Shown here: one piece after another, positions 35,333 to 45,021 of the stretch
Position numbering within the stretch: position 1 is the stretch's first letter
Layout of the letters: every line of letters begins with the position of its first letter
Source: an uncultured Pelagibacteraceae bacterium
GTDB lineage: Bacteria; Pseudomonadota; Alphaproteobacteria; Pelagibacterales; Pelagibacteraceae
Direction: 5' to 3'
DNA: 64,000 nt
NCBI GenBank assembly: GCA_902596515.1
Contig: CACJUF010000003.1
Coordinates: 20,825-84,824, forward strand
Notes under the pieces: generated by a model
What the model saw: the letters and a program-made list of their open reading frames with translations, nothing else
Told to the model about the DNA's origin: nothing
Database searches by the model: none
Position numbers and translations under genes: made by a program

Positions 35333-36379
35333 ATGTCTGAAATTAGATTAGGAATTCTTGGTGGTGGTCAATTAGGTAGTATGTTGTCAGTTGCAGCAAA
35401 AAAATTAAATATCAAAACTTTAATTTACTCAGATGATCAAGATGCACCTGCACAAAATTTCTGTGATGAATTCATGTTTGGGGATTACAAAGATAAAAAT
35501 AAAATTAACGATTTTGTAAAAAAGGTAAGTGTAGTTACTTATGAATTTGAAAATATTCCTTATGAAACTTTAAATGAAATAAATAAATTCAAAACAGTAA
35601 ATCCAAAGCCATCGATAAATAGATTAATACAACATCGTTTAGCTGAAAAAGATTTTGTGAATAAATTAAATATTAGAACTACAAGATATGTAAGTATAGA
35701 AAAAAAATCAGACTTAGAGACACTTGGTGATTTTTTGCCAGGAATTTTAAAAACAGCAACTATGGGTTACGATGGAAAAGGTCAATATCCTATTAAATCA
35801 CCAAATGAGTTAAATGGATTAAATATAGATTTTTCAAAAGAATATATTCTTGAAAAACTAGTTAAATTAAAAAAAGAAATATCGGTTATAATTACAAGAT
35901 TTGGTAATAACAGATACGAAATTTATGAAGCAATCGAAAATATTCATGAAAACCAAATTTTAAAAAAATCTAAAATCCCTGCTGATATTAGCAATAAACT
36001 TGTTGATCAGTCTAGAGAGTGGAGTAAGCAAATTTCTGAGGAATTAAAATACATTGGTACACTTTGTGTAGAATTTTTTATTGATAGAAATGATAATCTA
36101 TATGTGAATGAAATTGCACCCAGAGTTCATAATTCTGGCCATTTAACTATTAATGCTTTCAATATTAGTCAGTTTGAAAATCATATAAGAGCAGTTTGTT
36201 CTTTAGAGCAAATCCCTTTAAAGAAATTTCATAATGCAGAAATGATAAATCTTATAGGTAATCAAATTACCCCATATAGACAAAATATAAATTTAAACGA
36301 CAATGAATTTTTTTTCGATTATCAAAAAAAAGAAATAAAAGATAAAAGAAAAATGGGTCATTTAACAAAAATTTTATAA
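35333..36379 (+). CDS. purK: N5-carboxyaminoimidazole ribonucleotide synthase
   Basis: 348 aa from the ATG at 35333; a longer frame from 35204 overlaps purE and lacks support. GILGGGQLGSML is the N-terminal nucleotide fold, and the ATP-grasp domain shows ILKTATMGYDGKGQ and LYVNEIAPRVHNSGH. It makes N5-CAIR from AIR, bicarbonate and ATP. Four bases after purE; its TAA overlaps the ATG of the GNAT gene. Confidence 0.94.
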   Translation: MSEIRLGILGGGQLGSMLSVAAKKLNIKTLIYSDDQDAPAQNFCDEFMFGDYKDKNKINDFVKKVSVVTYEFENIPYETLNEINKFKTVNPKPSINRLIQHRLAEKDFVNKLNIRTTRYVSIEKKSDLETLGDFLPGILKTATMGYDGKGQYPIKSPNELNGLNIDFSKEYILEKLVKLKKEISVIITRFGNNRYEIYEAIENIHENQILKKSKIPADISNKLVDQSREWSKQISEELKYIGTLCVEFFIDRNDNLYVNEIAPRVHNSGHLTINAFNISQFENHIRAVCSLEQIPLKKFHNAEMINLIGNQITPYRQNINLNDNEFFFDYQKKEIKDKRKMGHLTKIL

Positions 36380-36846
36380 TGTTTAAAACTATTGAGGGAA
36401 ACTTCGAAAATTCAGATGTTAATGAACTTTTGAAAAAACATTTTATAGAACTAAGGGCGGCTTCTCCAGAGGGAAGTGCTCATGTTTTGGATATCGAAGG
36501 TTTAAAAGTACCATCTATTAAGTTTTGGAGTTTGTGGGATGATGATAAATTAATAGGATGTGGTGCTCTTAAAATTTTAGAAAAAGATCATGGTGAATTT
36601 AAATCAATAAGATTACATAATGATTTTAGGAGAAAAGGGAATGGAATAAAACTTATTGATCATTTGATTGATGAAGCCAAAAAATTAAATATTAAACGAA
36701 TTAGTATAGAAACCGGAGCAGGAATATTCTTCAAACCAGCAAGAAAATTATTTAATTTATGTGGATTTAAGCCTTGTAAACCGTTTGCTCACTATAAAGA
36801 GGATAAAAATTCTATTTATTTATCAAAGTTAATAAACAACACTTAA
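36379..36846 (+). CDS. GNAT-family N-acetyltransferase
   Basis: 155 aa. Acetyl-CoA loop region RLHNDFRRKGNGIKLIDHLI (the RxxGxG motif as RRKGNG) and a strand IKRISIETG are clear; the C-terminal LCGFKPCKPFAHYKED is typical of YafP/PhnO-like members. The substrate is unknown. The ATG overlaps the purK stop, so it is the third gene of the purEK run. Confidence 0.88.
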   Translation: MFKTIEGNFENSDVNELLKKHFIELRAASPEGSAHVLDIEGLKVPSIKFWSLWDDDKLIGCGALKILEKDHGEFKSIRLHNDFRRKGNGIKLIDHLIDEAKKLNIKRISIETGAGIFFKPARKLFNLCGFKPCKPFAHYKEDKNSIYLSKLINNT

Positions 36847-36873
36847 AAATTAAATTTTAAGTATTGATCTATT

Positions 36874-36901
36874 TTGTTGACAAAACTGATTAAATTATAA
36901 A
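36874..36901 (+). promoter_or_regulatory. Candidate promoter of the cold shock gene
   Basis: TTGTTG (36874-36879) and TATAAA (36896-36901) are separated by 16 bases and lie about 60 bases before the csp start, leaving a long AT-rich leader as in many cold shock genes. A TTGACA at 36877-36882 would be a better -35 but with only 13 bases spacing. Confidence 0.4.
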
Positions 36902-36963
36902 GAAAGTCATCATTGCTTAAATATAAGTAATAAATTAACAAACAAAAAAGTAAGAAGAAAAAT

Positions 36964-37170
36964 ATGAGTCTACAAGGAAAAGTAAAGTGGTTCAATCCAA
37001 CCAAAGGTTTTGGTTTTATTGAAAGAGATGATAAAGAAAAAGATGTGTTTGTACATGTTTCAGCTGTAAGAGATGCTGGTATGAACGGTTTAGATGAGGG
37101 TCAAGCTTTGACTTTCGATGTTGAAGATGGTCCCAAAGGTCCTTCAGCAGTTAACTTAAAAACTGCATAA
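36964..37170 (+). CDS. Cold shock protein (CspA family)
   Basis: 68 aa, one OB-fold domain. RNP1-like [10 protein letters not shown] and RNP2-like VFVHVSAV are intact, after KVKWFNPT. It binds single-stranded RNA or DNA and acts as an RNA chaperone. Starts at ATG after AAGTAAGAAGAAAA-rich leader. Monocistronic by position, flanked downstream by a long-spaced inverted repeat. Confidence 0.95.
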   Translation: MSLQGKVKWFNPTKGFGFIERDDKEKDVFVHVSAVRDAGMNGLDEGQALTFDVEDGPKGPSAVNLKTA

Positions 37171-37185
37171 TTTTCATTACATAGA

Positions 37186-37239
37186 TTATTGGCTATAAGA
37201 TTTACAATTTGATAATATTTGTATATTTGTAGCCAATAA
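37186..37239 (+). repeat. 10-bp inverted repeat downstream of the csp gene
   Basis: TTATTGGCTA at 37186-37195 and TAGCCAATAA at 37230-37239 are perfect inverted copies, with AT-rich spacer that can fold further (ATTTACAA with TTGTATAT-type pairing). Followed by AAAAATTT. May be the csp transcript end or part of the next gene's leader. Confidence 0.5.
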
Positions 37240-37270
37240 GAAAAATTTAAATCAATAAAATATTAGTAAA

Positions 37271-38017
37271 ATGATTGGAATTTTAGGTGGCATGGGCACA
37301 CAAGCTGGCCTAGACTTTTGTAACAAACTTGCAATCCTTTATCGAGGAAAAATTGATCAAGAATATCCATTATTTCTCCTTTTCAACAAATCAAATATTC
37401 CTGGAAGACCAGAGTCAATAGGTGTTCAAACTAAGAATTTATCAAATCGGAAAAAAAATAAAAAAATTGAAAGAAAATACTCATTGGTATTAAAAAGTTT
37501 ATTGCACGGATGTAATATACTGAAAAAAAGTAAATGTAAGTTCATTGTTATTCCATGTAATACAGCACACTATTGGTTTGATGATTTAAGAAAAAAAATA
37601 AAATTACCAATTATAAACATGCCAAAAGAGGTATTTATTCACACAAAAAAAACATGTAAGAAAAATTCATCAATTGGACTACTAGCAACAGAGGGTACTT
37701 TAAACACTGGTGTTTACAATAAATTTTTCGATAAGAATTACAATCTTGTTTTTCCAAACATTTCCTTACAAAAAAATTCCGTAAATAAAGCAATAAAATT
37801 TGTCAAAATGGGAAATGTAAAAGCTGCCAGCAAAGTTATTAAGCCAGCCATAAATTATTTGATTAAAAAAAAATGTAAAAAGATAATTTTAGGGTGTACT
37901 GAATTACCGATAGCCATATTCGCATTTAAATCTTTTAAAAAGGTAAAGACTTCAAAAATTTTTTTAGATCCAAATTTGATATTAGCCAATGCGGCAATGA
38001 AAAAATATCGTAAATAA
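37271..38017 (+). CDS. Aspartate/glutamate racemase family protein
   Basis: 248 aa. Catalytic Cys96 in VIPCNTAHYWF and Cys209 in ILGCTELP are both present, with MIGILGGMGTQAG at the start. These mark an aspartate or amino acid racemase of the YgeA/RacD type, cofactor-independent. The stop overlaps the start of the next gene by one base. Substrate specificity is not resolvable; amino acid D-form use or hydantoin-type racemisation are possible. Confidence 0.88.
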   Translation: MIGILGGMGTQAGLDFCNKLAILYRGKIDQEYPLFLLFNKSNIPGRPESIGVQTKNLSNRKKNKKIERKYSLVLKSLLHGCNILKKSKCKFIVIPCNTAHYWFDDLRKKIKLPIINMPKEVFIHTKKTCKKNSSIGLLATEGTLNTGVYNKFFDKNYNLVFPNISLQKNSVNKAIKFVKMGNVKAASKVIKPAINYLIKKKCKKIILGCTELPIAIFAFKSFKKVKTSKIFLDPNLILANAAMKKYRK

Positions 38018-38433
38018 TGAAATCAAAAGATAAACCATATATTTTATATGTAGCTGAAAAAATATATTTAGAGGTTTCAGAAATTAAAAAAAAAAATAAT
38101 GGTTTTTCTAATATAGATGCCATAGATGGTTTTATTGGATCTGAAACTTATAAGGAAGTAAGTAGTGGTAAATTTCATGATAATTGGTTTGAGGAGTTAA
38201 AGAAAAAAAATGAAAAAATCCCTGAGGAAACAATGAGATTACTGAAAATACAAAGAGAAATGATGATCAAACAATTAATTCAATACCCGGAACTTTATTA
38301 CACTAAAAGTCATTTTCCTCTAGAAATTTCTCAACGTGCGTTTGATCACTTATGGAGAATGTGTGAAAGTTACGAATTATGGTGTAAAGAAACTAACCAA
38401 AAAAAATTGATTCTTTTAAATCTTACTGATTAA
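38017..38433 (+). CDS. Hypothetical protein, 138 aa
   Basis: Soluble, charged and mostly helical by composition, with DAIDGFIGSETYKEVSSGKF, KIPEETMRLLKIQREMMIKQL and FPLEISQRAFDHLWRMCESYE. No family recognised. The start overlaps the racemase stop (TAATG) and so is co-translated with it. The 3' end overlaps the convergent secreted protein gene by eleven bases. Confidence 0.7.
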   Translation: MKSKDKPYILYVAEKIYLEVSEIKKKNNGFSNIDAIDGFIGSETYKEVSSGKFHDNWFEELKKKNEKIPEETMRLLKIQREMMIKQLIQYPELYYTKSHFPLEISQRAFDHLWRMCESYELWCKETNQKKLILLNLTD

Positions 38434-38821
38434 TTTTTTGTTGTATTAACTTATTGTGAGTCAATTTCACTCTTTTTTCAACTAATAGTTTAAAATCTTT
38501 TATTACTTTTGCCTCGTTATTTTGATTAACTAATTTTTGGTGTACTATATTTACTCTTTTTTCTATTAAGTCTTTAAAATCTTTATTAAAGCGGTTTTCT
38601 TTATTATTTTTAGATACTTCCTCAGTTATGTAGTTAAGAGAACTTTTGCCTGTTTTTTTTTTTATTTCATTATCAAACACCAATTGAGCAGTTGCTTTAA
38701 CCAAATTTCCTGAAGTGGCTACTGTGATTGCAGGACCCAGCACTGCAGGTAAAGGGACGAAACCCGTCAAAAATAAAAACGAGGTAAGAAAAAAACTCAG
38801 TTTAAAAAATTTTAAATTCAC
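38423..38821 (-). CDS. Exported protein with an internal repeat, 132 aa
   Basis: Starts with GTG. A hydrophobic N-terminus (about 5-24) serves as a signal peptide or anchor. The C-terminal part holds two copies of a helical repeat: DFKDLIEKRVNIVHQKLV, and DFKLLVEKRVKLTHNKLI about 30 residues further on. Basic overall. No known family; the repeats could bind nucleic acid, lipids or a partner. Confidence 0.65.
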   Translation of the reverse strand: MNLKFFKLSFFLTSFLFLTGFVPLPAVLGPAITVATSGNLVKATAQLVFDNEIKKKTGKSSLNYITEEVSKNNKENRFNKDFKDLIEKRVNIVHQKLVNQNNEAKVIKDFKLLVEKRVKLTHNKLIQQKINQ

Positions 38822-38934
38822 CAGATAAATTTATTTGATTTAATCAAAGGCTACAATTAATAGATTGTCCAAAATAAGCTTAAATATAGATAAAATATTG
38901 TGGTAATTCATCGAGTTTTACGTCATTTTTTAAT

Positions 38935-39783
38935 ATGATAAAAATTTTCCCTTTTATTTTTATTATTCTTTGGTCATCCGCATTTATTACTACTAAACCG
39001 ATCATCGATAATAGTGATCCATTTGCTGCCTTGGCTTTTCGTTTTTTTTTTGTGGCAGTTGGGTTTTTGTTGTTCTCACTTTATTCTAAATATTCAATCA
39101 TTATAAAAAGAAAAAACTTAATTGAGTCAGTCCTTAGTGGTATTCTATTCCACGGTCTGTATTTAGGAGGAGTTTTTTATTCAATTTCTATTGGCATGCC
39201 CACAAGTATTGCAGCATTAATTGTAACTCTTCAACCAATTTTGACAAATATCCTTAGTGGGCCAATATTAAATGAAAAGGTGACTTTAAAACAATGGATT
39301 GGTGTTTTGCTTGGATTTCTTGGAGCAACACTAGTTTTGGGTTTAGATTTAGGGTCGAAGATCCCATTACTTGGATTAGTTGCCACTTTAATAGCGCTAA
39401 TTTCAATAACAGCATCAACAATCTGGCAAAAAAAATTAAGTAATAATTTACCTCTATCAGTTAGTAATTTTTATCAAGCTATAGGAGGATGTTTTTTTCA
39501 TATTCTTGTTGTCATATTTTTTGTAAAACCATATATAGCCTTCACAAAAACATTTCTTATTTCAATGGGTCATCAAATATTTCTTGTGTCTTTTGGTGCT
39601 TTTACAATTTTAATGTTTTTAATTAAAAAAAATTCTGCAAGTAAGACTGTTTCAATTTTTTTTCTTATTCCCGCAACATCTGCTTTAATGGCTTGGTTCT
39701 TTTTAAAAGAAAGTTTAACAGCAATTGATCTTTTAGGTTTTTTGATAACGTCAATAGGGGTTTATATAGCTACTAGAGATTAA
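38935..39783 (+). CDS. EamA/DMT-superfamily transporter
   Basis: 282 aa with ten hydrophobic segments, the two-repeat EamA architecture. The N-terminal LWSSAFITTKPIID and the repeat boundary VTLQPILTNILSGP are characteristic. Members export amino acids or metabolites; substrate unknown. Stop lies five bases from the convergent soxG end. Confidence 0.9.
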   Translation: MIKIFPFIFIILWSSAFITTKPIIDNSDPFAALAFRFFFVAVGFLLFSLYSKYSIIIKRKNLIESVLSGILFHGLYLGGVFYSISIGMPTSIAALIVTLQPILTNILSGPILNEKVTLKQWIGVLLGFLGATLVLGLDLGSKIPLLGLVATLIALISITASTIWQKKLSNNLPLSVSNFYQAIGGCFFHILVVIFFVKPYIAFTKTFLISMGHQIFLVSFGAFTILMFLIKKNSASKTVSIFFLIPATSALMAWFFLKESLTAIDLLGFLITSIGVYIATRD

Positions 39784-39788
39784 TATAG

Positions 39789-40376
39789 CTATTTATTTTC
39801 GTAACCAAACTCTAATGCTGCATCAGTAATAAAATGGTATAACGACTCTCCAAAACTTCTTAACGTGAATAACCTTACTTTAAATGGTTTGTCATTTAGT
39901 AAGTCTACTGTGAACGCAATATTATTATAAAGAGAATTTATCGAATTATTTTTCTTTAATTCATCAAAATTAAATGGTGATCCTTTTTTTAAAACTTCTA
40001 TTACATAATTGCCCTCTATATCAATTACAGCTCTTGAGTGGGATAAATCAGTAATTGCAAAATCTATTTCTTTATATTTTGAAGAAATATCATTGATTAA
40101 ATCTTTTTTGGAAGAGACCAATAACCAATTTTTTGGGCCATTCCATAAAATTCTTGTGTTATCATTAAAGCTCACATTTAAAGGAGTATCTTTCAGTTTT
40201 AAACCGTCAATATCTATACTTTCAATTGGAATATTAGAATTTTTGAATTGTACAATTTGCACAATTAACAAATTTTTTTTCTCTGTGATTTTTAAAAGGT
40301 CGTCCCCTTTTTTGTCTTCAAAGTCTCCAAATTGTCCTTGATGGTGAACATTGGCTAGTGCAGAAATTAAACTCAT
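39789..40376 (-). CDS. soxG: Sarcosine oxidase gamma subunit family
   Basis: 195 aa. A short GcvT-like fold protein: NVSFNDNTRILWNGPKNWL, DLSHSRAVIDIEGNYVIEVL and RSFGESLYHFITDAALEFGYE. It is the fourth gene of the operon and overlaps soxA by four bases. In N-methylglutamate dehydrogenase the equivalent subunit is MgdD. The family assignment to SoxG is good; which of the two enzymes is made is discussed with soxB. Confidence 0.88.
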   Translation of the reverse strand: MSLISALANVHHQGQFGDFEDKKGDDLLKITEKKNLLIVQIVQFKNSNIPIESIDIDGLKLKDTPLNVSFNDNTRILWNGPKNWLLVSSKKDLINDISSKYKEIDFAITDLSHSRAVIDIEGNYVIEVLKKGSPFNFDELKKNNSINSLYNNIAFTVDLLNDKPFKVRLFTLRSFGESLYHFITDAALEFGYENK

Positions 40377-43369
40377 GATCTAACTCGTTCACCTTTTGGA
40401 TCAACATAATGCGAAGACACTATCTCGACTGGGATTACTTTATTTTTTAGAGGAGACATAACAAATAACTTTTCTCCTATCATATTCTTACCATCCTTAA
40501 GAATTGCTAGAGAAAATGGATTGTCATGTTCAACACTCCAGCATGAAGCTGAAATATAACCTAATTTTGGGTTTGGAAGTGGCGCATTTGAATCTTTAAC
40601 TAAATGAGATCCCTCTGGAATACTTGTTTTTTTATCTAATGGGACAACGCCAACAATTTTTTGTCTATCTTCTGCTGCAAAAGCTTTTCTTGATAGAGAT
40701 CTTTTTCCAATAAAATCTTTCTTTTTGCTAAGAAGTCCCTCAAGAGAATTGTCATAAGGAATAGTTCTTCCATCAAGCTCTGAACCTGCGACATGTCCCA
40801 TCTCAATTCTTAATGTTGAAAGTGCTTCTGTTCCATATGGTTGAATTCCAAACTCTTCACCAACTTCTATTATTTTTTCCCACATAAAATATCCATAATC
40901 TGACTCAACATTTACTTCGTATGCAAGTTCACCAGAAAATGAAATTCTAAAAATTTTAGCTTTTACTCCAAACAAATCACCTTCCATATAACCCATAAAA
41001 GGAAGTCCCTCATTCGTCACATCAGTATTTGGAAAAAGTTTTTTTAATACTTCTCTTGATTTTGGTCCAGCAATCGCAGCTCCTGCCCACTGTTCAGTCG
41101 TTGAAACTACATTAACATTTAGCTCTGGCCAAACTAGTTGTAGATAATATTCTAAATGTGATAAAACATTGGCAGCTTGAGCAGTTGTTGTAGTCATATG
41201 GTAATGATTTTCTGATATTCTTGTTGTTGTTCCATCATCCATAACAATTCCATCTTCTCTCAACATCACACCATATCTTGCTTTGCCGACTGGTAATTTT
41301 AACCATGCATTTGTGTAAACTCTATTTAAAAGTTCTGCTGCATCTGGTCCTTTAATATCAATTTTACCTAAAGTGGTTACATCACAAACACCAACATTAG
41401 TTCTAACATTTCTAGCCTCTCTCTTTGACGCCTCAAATAAATTCTCCTCACCGCGTTTGTAATACCTTGGTCTTAACCATACACCCGCATCAACAAAGAC
41501 TGCATTATTTTTTTCATGCCATGAATGCATTGGAGATTTTCTTGTTGGTTTTGAATGTTTTCCTACTTCCCTTCCAACAATTGCTCCAATAGAAACTGGT
41601 GAGTAAGGTGGTCTAAAGGTTGTGTGCCCAACTGCTGGTACAACTTTATTTTCAATTTTAGACACTAGTTGTAAACCATTAAGATTGCTTGTTTTACCTT
41701 GGTCAGTGGCCATACCAAGTGTTGTATATCTTTTTACATGTTCAATAGATCTATACCCTTCTTTAAGAGCTATCTCTATGTCAGAAACTGCAACATCATT
41801 TTGGAAATCTAAAAATCTTTTGTAGTTTTTTCCCTTTGGTAAGGGCACACACCAAAATTTATCATGTACTGTAGATTTCTTTTCAACAACATTAGGAAAA
41901 GAAATCTTGTTCTCATTATTTGTTATTTTTTTTGATAATAGGTTTCCATTTTCAAATGAGTCTTTTAATGTCTCCTCTAAAGTGTAAATTCCGTTTGCAG
42001 CCCCTAAGGTTTTTTCATTTTGTTTAGATATACCGGGAACAAATGCATCAATATCTTCATTGAATTTTGTTTTATTTCCAGATTGTGATGCTAAATGAAT
42101 TGTGGGTGTCCAAAACCCAGAAACACAAATACAATCACACTCAATATTTTCAATTGATCCGAGTTCTTCTTTATTATCTGAAATTTTAGCTATGTCTGCT
42201 GATTTTACTTTTTTATATCCTTGAGCAGCTACAACTACATATGAATTTTTAATATTGATATTCATATTTTTTGCTTCTTCGATAATCTCTGATTGAGGCT
42301 CTTTTCTTGTATCTAAAATTATTGGATCAATACCATTCTTTTTAAATTCAATTGCTGTTTCATAACCACTATCATTATTTGTAAAAACAAGCGGTTTTTT
42401 TCCAACCAATACTCCATACACTTTCAAGTATTCCTTGGCAGCTGAAGACAACATTACGCCTGGAGTATCATTGTTACCAAATACAATGGGTCGCTCTATT
42501 GATCCAGATGAGATTAATACTTCCTTTGCTCTAATATACCAAAGTCTCTGCTTTGGATGAAATTTTTTTGTTTTTGGTAAATGGTCACTAATTCTTTCAG
42601 ACATTACTAACATGTTATGATCGTAATAACCAAAAACTTGAGATCTGTTTTTTACAGTAACATTAGGCATTTCTTTTAGCTCTGAAATGATACTATCCGC
42701 CCACTCTTTACCTGATTGATTCCCTATATTTACTTCACTAGTTAATAAAGTTCCTCCAAATCGTGATTTGTCTTCAGCAAGAATAACTTTTGCACCATTT
42801 TTTGCGGCTGAGTAGGCACTTGCTAATCCCGAAGGACCTGAGCCTGTTATTAACAAATCACAATATTCATATTTATGTTCATATCTTTCTTTGTCATGTT
42901 TTATAGATGCTGTGCCCAAACCAGCAGCTCTTCTTATAAATGGCTCATAAATTTTATACCAAAAACTTTTTGGCCACATAAAAGTCTTGTAATAAAAACC
43001 AGCTGGAAGAAATATTTTTAAAAAATTATTTATAGCTCCCACATCAAAATTCACACTCGGCCAACAATTTACACTTTTCGCTTCTAAACCCTCAAAAAGT
43101 TCCTGTTCAGTAGCTTTTATATTTGGTTCTGTTTCACCATTTCTATATAATTGAACTATCGCATACGGCTCATCAACTCCGGCACCAAAGAAACCTCTTG
43201 GTCTATGATATTTAAAGCTTCTTCCTATAAGATGAACTCCATTAGCAATTAATGCAGAAGCAAGGGTATCGCCCTCATAACCATAATAATTTTTACCGTT
43301 GAATTTAAAAGAAATTTTTTTATCTCTATTTATTAATCCACCACTTTCTAATCTAAAACTTTGTGTCAT
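40373..43369 (-). CDS. soxA: Sarcosine oxidase alpha subunit (or N-methylglutamate dehydrogenase alpha)
   Basis: 998 aa, the normal size of the family. The N-terminus is a ferredoxin-like domain (ISFKFNGKNYYGYEGDTLAS), then an NAD(P)/FAD reductase module (LITGSGPSGLASAYSAAK), and a C-terminal GcvT folate domain from about 610 (SFSGELAYEVNV). It transfers the methylene from the imine to THF. It lies in the order B-D-A-G typical of heterotetrameric sarcosine oxidase and its Mgd homologues. Confidence 0.93.
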   Translation of the reverse strand: MTQSFRLESGGLINRDKKISFKFNGKNYYGYEGDTLASALIANGVHLIGRSFKYHRPRGFFGAGVDEPYAIVQLYRNGETEPNIKATEQELFEGLEAKSVNCWPSVNFDVGAINNFLKIFLPAGFYYKTFMWPKSFWYKIYEPFIRRAAGLGTASIKHDKERYEHKYEYCDLLITGSGPSGLASAYSAAKNGAKVILAEDKSRFGGTLLTSEVNIGNQSGKEWADSIISELKEMPNVTVKNRSQVFGYYDHNMLVMSERISDHLPKTKKFHPKQRLWYIRAKEVLISSGSIERPIVFGNNDTPGVMLSSAAKEYLKVYGVLVGKKPLVFTNNDSGYETAIEFKKNGIDPIILDTRKEPQSEIIEEAKNMNINIKNSYVVVAAQGYKKVKSADIAKISDNKEELGSIENIECDCICVSGFWTPTIHLASQSGNKTKFNEDIDAFVPGISKQNEKTLGAANGIYTLEETLKDSFENGNLLSKKITNNENKISFPNVVEKKSTVHDKFWCVPLPKGKNYKRFLDFQNDVAVSDIEIALKEGYRSIEHVKRYTTLGMATDQGKTSNLNGLQLVSKIENKVVPAVGHTTFRPPYSPVSIGAIVGREVGKHSKPTRKSPMHSWHEKNNAVFVDAGVWLRPRYYKRGEENLFEASKREARNVRTNVGVCDVTTLGKIDIKGPDAAELLNRVYTNAWLKLPVGKARYGVMLREDGIVMDDGTTTRISENHYHMTTTTAQAANVLSHLEYYLQLVWPELNVNVVSTTEQWAGAAIAGPKSREVLKKLFPNTDVTNEGLPFMGYMEGDLFGVKAKIFRISFSGELAYEVNVESDYGYFMWEKIIEVGEEFGIQPYGTEALSTLRIEMGHVAGSELDGRTIPYDNSLEGLLSKKKDFIGKRSLSRKAFAAEDRQKIVGVVPLDKKTSIPEGSHLVKDSNAPLPNPKLGYISASCWSVEHDNPFSLAILKDGKNMIGEKLFVMSPLKNKVIPVEIVSSHYVDPKGERVRS

Positions 43370-43638
43370 TATGAAATTTCTTCGTTTGCTTTAAGAGTTT
43401 TAAAAATTTCATGAGTGGCTGTATCTCTTTGAACTTTTATCCATTGTCTGCAACCTGATAAATGTTGCCATAACTCCCAATGTTTTCCCCTTAAGCTTTT
43501 CCTATTATAAACAAAATTATCCCAATCTTGATCAGATATTTCTTTTCCTAATTCTGGCCGTTTGATAGTTGCATCGCCTCCATATGAAAATTCATTCTGT
43601 GATCTCATTCCACAGTGTGGACATTTAATATAGAGCAT
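43369..43638 (-). CDS. soxD: Sarcosine oxidase delta subunit
   Basis: 89 aa. CPHCGMRSQNEFSYGGDA at the N-terminus and HLSGCRQWIKVQRDTATHE at the end are the zinc-binding signature of SoxD. It overlaps soxA by one base and ends the tight B-D pair. Function: small zinc subunit of the heterotetramer. Confidence 0.93.
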   Translation of the reverse strand: MLYIKCPHCGMRSQNEFSYGGDATIKRPELGKEISDQDWDNFVYNRKSLRGKHWELWQHLSGCRQWIKVQRDTATHEIFKTLKANEEIS

Positions 43639-44895
43639 TTATGAAATCCAGGTTTTGGTACCAAGTCCCTTTTCATCAAGTAAGTGACCGGTATTAAATC
43701 TATTTAAACTATAGCCTGCATTTAATTCATGAACTCTATCTTGTGCAATTGTGTGTGCAAATGTCCAGCCAGATGCAGGTGTTGCTTTAAATCCACCATA
43801 GCACCATCCACAATTTAAATACAAACCTTCAATATGAGTTTTGTCTATTATTGGTGAGCCGTCCATAGACATATCCATTATTCCACCCCAAGTTCTAAGC
43901 ATTTTCAATTTACTTAGGAAAGGCATCATTGCAATTCCTTCGGTTAGAACATGTTGAAGAGTTGGAAGATTACCTCTTTGTGCATAACTATTGTAGCCAT
44001 CAAGATCACCACCCATAACCATTTCACCTTTGTCAGACTGGCTTATATAAAAATGTCCAGCACCAAAAGTAACTACTTTATCTAAAACTGGTTTTACTGG
44101 CTCAGATACACATGCTTGTAGTAAATGAGTCTCAATTGGTAATGTCATATTTAGTTTTTCAGCTAAAATATTTGTACTACCTGCAACACATAATCCAATT
44201 TTTTTTGCTTTAATGTCTCCACGAGAAGTTCTCACTCCATTAATTTTTCCTGCAGACACATCAAATCCAATTACTTCACAATTTTGAATTATGTCTACAC
44301 CCATATCGTCTGCCTGACGTGCATAACCCCAAGCTACAGCGTCGTGTCTAGCTGTTCCCGCGCTAGGTTGCATTAATCCCCCAAAGATTGGAAATCGTAC
44401 ATTCTCAGAAAAATCAGCCATAGGAATAATTTCTCTTACTTCTTCCCTATTTAAGAGAACTGCATCGATACCGTTTAATCTCATTGAATTTCCTCTTCGA
44501 GCATAAGTATTCATTTGTGCATCTGAGTGAGCAAGATTTATTATTCCTCTTGGAGAAAACATCACATTGTAATTCAAATCTTGACTCATTCTTCTCCAAA
44601 GATCCATTCCAAATTCACTGAATAATGCATTGTCATCATGCATATAATTTGATCTAATTATTGTAGTGTTTCGACCAACATTACCTCCACCAATCCAACC
44701 TTTTTCGATTATAGCAACATTGGTAATATTGTGTTCTTTAGCTAGATAATATGCTGTTGCTAAACCATGTCCGCCGCCACCGATGATAACAACATCATAC
44801 TCTTTCTTAGGAGTTGGGTCTTTCCAAGCTAAGTCCCAATTTTCGTGATTTGAAAGGGCATTTTTAACAAGACTAAAAACTGAATATTTTTGCAT
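43639..44895 (-). CDS. soxB: Sarcosine oxidase beta subunit (or MgdA)
   Basis: 418 aa. DAO-type FAD domain with IIGGGGHGLATAYYLA at about 36-51 and GGGNVGRNTTIIRSNYM, where the FMN-linking site of heterotetrameric sarcosine oxidase lies in the later region. It begins the operon B-D-A-G. Its start is 127 bases from the divergent fhs gene. Because MgdABCD (N-methylglutamate dehydrogenase) has the same architecture and gmaS-mgsABC occur 14 kb away in this window, the physiological substrate may be N-methylglutamate; the sequence alone does not separate these. Confidence 0.92.
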   Translation of the reverse strand: MQKYSVFSLVKNALSNHENWDLAWKDPTPKKEYDVVIIGGGGHGLATAYYLAKEHNITNVAIIEKGWIGGGNVGRNTTIIRSNYMHDDNALFSEFGMDLWRRMSQDLNYNVMFSPRGIINLAHSDAQMNTYARRGNSMRLNGIDAVLLNREEVREIIPMADFSENVRFPIFGGLMQPSAGTARHDAVAWGYARQADDMGVDIIQNCEVIGFDVSAGKINGVRTSRGDIKAKKIGLCVAGSTNILAEKLNMTLPIETHLLQACVSEPVKPVLDKVVTFGAGHFYISQSDKGEMVMGGDLDGYNSYAQRGNLPTLQHVLTEGIAMMPFLSKLKMLRTWGGIMDMSMDGSPIIDKTHIEGLYLNCGWCYGGFKATPASGWTFAHTIAQDRVHELNAGYSLNRFNTGHLLDEKGLGTKTWIS

Positions 44896-45021
44896 GAATA
44901 AATTTTATAATAATGAGTATAAATAGTTCATATTTTTTTTATATATAATTTTTAGATATTTCCAAAGGCTTTAAAAAGAGATACTAATCGACCAGTTTTT
45001 TATTATTTTTTATAAAATTCA

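Noticed and set aside
44896..45021. Possible glycine or SAM riboswitch between soxB and fhs
   Set aside because: Searched by eye for the glycine aptamer and SAM-II/V patterns; no conserved core was seen, only AT-rich promoter-like DNA.
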